Of a stretch of DNA of 64,000 nucleotides, positions 62,360-64,000 are shown one piece after another. Position 1 is the stretch's first letter, and each line of letters starts with the position of its first letter. This DNA is from Chloroflexota bacterium (GTDB lineage Bacteria; Chloroflexota; UBA11872; VXNJ01). Below the pieces are notes generated by a model that ran no database searches, had not been told where the DNA came from, and saw only the letters and a list, made by a program, of their open reading frames with translations. The stretch lies in NCBI GenBank assembly GCA_026707405.1, contig JAPOWW010000003.1, positions 1 through 64,000 of the forward strand, in the 5' to 3' direction. Both the position numbers and the translations under genes were made by a program.

Positions 62360-63592
62360 ATGACGCTGCCCGACTGGACACGCCGCCCCCGCGAGGCCGC
62401 GCTCGTGGCCATTCAGCGCGGCTGGCGCAGTGTGACTACTTGGACCCGTCGTCTTATCGGAGGCCAGATCATCACACCACGGCGAGTCGACCGCTGGCTC
62501 AATATTGGCGTCCGTCGCATCTTCAGCTTCTTCGAAAGTCGTCTCGGATCAACCACAGTGGTTGTGACCGCGGTCGTTGTGGCGCTGTCCATCGTGTCTT
62601 GGGATTGGCTGAGCCTAGGTGAGTCAGGCAGTACCACGATACGAAACATGGGATTAGTCATCGCCGCTGTAATCGCGCTTCCGCTCGCCATCTGGCGCAG
62701 CCGCGTAGCACAACTCCAAGCTGAAACGGCGCGGCGGGAGTTGTCGAACAGGCTCTACCAGCAGGGTACCGAAATGCTCGCGAGTGAGGACCTGTCGGTT
62801 CGTCTGGATGGCATCTATAACCTCGAACGCCTAGCGAAGGATGAGCCTGAGCAGTATCACGTCCAGGTTATGAGCCGGTTCTGCGTATTCGTGCGCCATC
62901 CAGCCAAGGATGAGGTGCGCAGAACCGAATCCGGCGCGGACGAGGAATCATCGTTGCGGGAGGATGTGCAAGCAGTGATGATTGCGATCAGCACCTGTCA
63001 CGCGAAGCAAATCAAACTCGAAAACAACGTGAAGTTCCGACTGGAACTCAGTAGAGCGACCCTCCCTCGCGTGGTTCTGCAAGAGGCGATCCTCTCCAAC
63101 GCGCGACTCGGCGGTGCGGACCTGTCGGGAGCACGGCTCAGCAGTGCCGATCTGTCAGAAACATGGCTCGTAGATGCGAATCTATCTGGCGCATTGCTAG
63201 GTGGTGCGAACCTGTCGAGTGCGATACTGCTAGACGCAAATCTGTTTGACGCATCGCTCATCCAGGGCAACCTGTCGGGAGCGCTGCTGAACGGTGCAAA
63301 CCTGTCAGGTGCTCGATTCCAAGGAGCCAGTCTCTCTGGCGCGTCGCTCACCGGTGCCGATCTTTCCGGGGCGGATTTCTCCGCGGAATCCTACTTACAT
63401 GTGGAATTCTCTGACTTGCCGGGAGTCCGATCTGTTGACAAAGACGAGATGCTGGCGAAGGGCCTAACCCAAGCCCAACTTGATAAATCCCGCGCCGACC
63501 CGGACAACCCGCCTGAGCTGGACGGCGTCCTAGACGCCGTAACCGGCAAACAACTCGTCTGGCGTGGAAGGCCGCTCGATGAAGCCAATTAG
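62360..63592 (+). CDS. Pentapeptide-repeat membrane protein
   Basis: 410 aa. Basic N-terminus, two transmembrane helices (~65-83 and ~93-111), a helical linker with the common segment LSVRLDGIYNLERLAKDEPE (~150-170), and about 22 pentapeptide repeats of the A(D/N)LSG type (~225-345) expected to form a right-handed beta-helix. A C-terminal tail (VTGKQLVWRGRPL) is family-like. Function of this architecture is unknown; the repeats face the cytoplasm if the two helices form a hairpin. It follows the HigA-like gene by 30 bp and may be co-transcribed. Confidence 0.88.
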   Translation: MTLPDWTRRPREAALVAIQRGWRSVTTWTRRLIGGQIITPRRVDRWLNIGVRRIFSFFESRLGSTTVVVTAVVVALSIVSWDWLSLGESGSTTIRNMGLVIAAVIALPLAIWRSRVAQLQAETARRELSNRLYQQGTEMLASEDLSVRLDGIYNLERLAKDEPEQYHVQVMSRFCVFVRHPAKDEVRRTESGADEESSLREDVQAVMIAISTCHAKQIKLENNVKFRLELSRATLPRVVLQEAILSNARLGGADLSGARLSSADLSETWLVDANLSGALLGGANLSSAILLDANLFDASLIQGNLSGALLNGANLSGARFQGASLSGASLTGADLSGADFSAESYLHVEFSDLPGVRSVDKDEMLAKGLTQAQLDKSRADPDNPPELDGVLDAVTGKQLVWRGRPLDEAN

Positions 63593-63675
63593 CAAGTCAA
63601 TCGCCTGACGCCCGCTATTCGACAGACTGTGAGAGTATCGATATCGGTATCGAAAGAATTGACCAAGGCAGACCA

Positions 63676-64000
63676 ATGGACTTCCAGATCAGAGGCGCGT
63701 GGTACGCAATCGCGCCAGAAGATGTCATAACCGCCACGCGTGATGTTCGGCCTAACGCTGTTGACGGACGCAACAAGTATTTCGTCGCTCTGCACGGGCG
63801 GCAATATCCGATCAAACAGGTCCTGCATCTGGTCACCGGCCTGGCATCGCCAGTGTTCACCGCGCAGTACGCCTACAGGATCCTCAGTCGGTTGGGATTC
63901 GAGATATCGGAACGGCCTCCAGTGCCGACGGCGGTCGTCGATGCGACTGACGAAGATCATGAAGTGCTAAGACTCCTGGTGGTGTTCGAGCGGGACGAGG
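63676..64000 (+). CDS. Unknown protein, N-terminal part (runs off window)
   Basis: 108 codons are visible with no stop, so the gene continues past the window. Starts MDFQIRGAWYAIAPED. The part YFVALHGRQYPIKQVLHLVTGL (residues ~35-56), then FTAQYAYRILSRLGFEI, reads like the small head domain found at the N-terminus of some modification-dependent (McrA/HNH-type) restriction enzymes, which share a YPxKxxxxLxTG pattern; this is a weak likeness. ATG 63676 has AAGG eight bases upstream. A minus-strand frame here (63589-63960) is a shadow. Confidence 0.65.
   Translation, partial: MDFQIRGAWYAIAPEDVITATRDVRPNAVDGRNKYFVALHGRQYPIKQVLHLVTGLASPVFTAQYAYRILSRLGFEISERPPVPTAVVDATDEDHEVLRLLVVFERDE

Noticed and set aside
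63589-63960. 123-codon minus-strand frame at the right edge
   Set aside because: The plus-strand frame from ATG 63676 has a ribosome site, stays open to the window end and reads like a folded domain.

Overview
The window is about 62% GC and looks like the chromosome of a bacterium in the Chloroflexota, probably near Dehalococcoidia or marine SAR202. Evidence for this: a lone 16S rRNA gene with no 23S or 5S beside it; a binding lipoprotein whose N-terminal linker is a run of Val-Glu-Lys repeats, common in Chloroflexota lipoproteins; a nickel superoxide dismutase; an adenosylcobalamin ribonucleotide reductase; and scattered Gfo/Idh/MocA, enolase-superfamily and phytanoyl-CoA dioxygenase genes. 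The phylum call is an inference from text-level reading, not from a tree.

Layout. 0-5.4 kb: end of a phosphoglucose/phosphomannose isomerase gene, then a minus-strand ferric-iron ABC transporter operon with an HDAC-family gene at its tail and an iron-operator-like site in front. 5.5-10.5 kb: aldo/keto reductase, RidA-like protein, nrdJ, and an unknown 117-aa gene preceded by two NrdR-box-like sites 31 bp apart. 10.6-15.6 kb: TrkA-type K+ regulator, an oxidoreductase, a SIMPL protein, homocysteine methyltransferase, and sodX-sodN. 15.7-18 kb: 16S rRNA, RNase P RNA and initiator tRNA in a row. 18.1-20.4 kb: an unknown accessory gene, ornithine cyclodeaminase, tRNA-Glu. 20.4-24.6 kb: a four-gene membrane/secreted set, apparently for copper, centred on a CopC-CopD-cytochrome c fusion. 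24.7-30 kb: oxidoreductase, orphan nitrile-hydratase-alpha-like gene, VOC/transaldolase/DUF5069 operon, HD hydrolase, gpsA.

30-39.4 kb: CCA-adding enzyme and a tightly packed MoxR-DUF58-VWA cluster. 39.5-47.7 kb: a long minus-strand run of fmdB, dtd, hisS, hisG, hisD, hisB, nadK and recN. 47.9-54.4 kb: a small unknown gene, an oxidoreductase, pmbA/tldD, an enolase-superfamily enzyme and a DUF1445 protein. 54.4-61 kb: several families of short palindromic repeats fill the intergenic space and have entered a type-ISP-like restriction-modification gene, which now carries one in-frame stop. 61-64 kb: defence or mobile-type genes (a PIN-domain pair, an orphan HigA-like antitoxin, a pentapeptide-repeat membrane protein, and the start of an unknown gene running off the window).

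TTG start codons are common here, often overlapping the upstream stop as TTGA, so several start choices differ from the first ATG.
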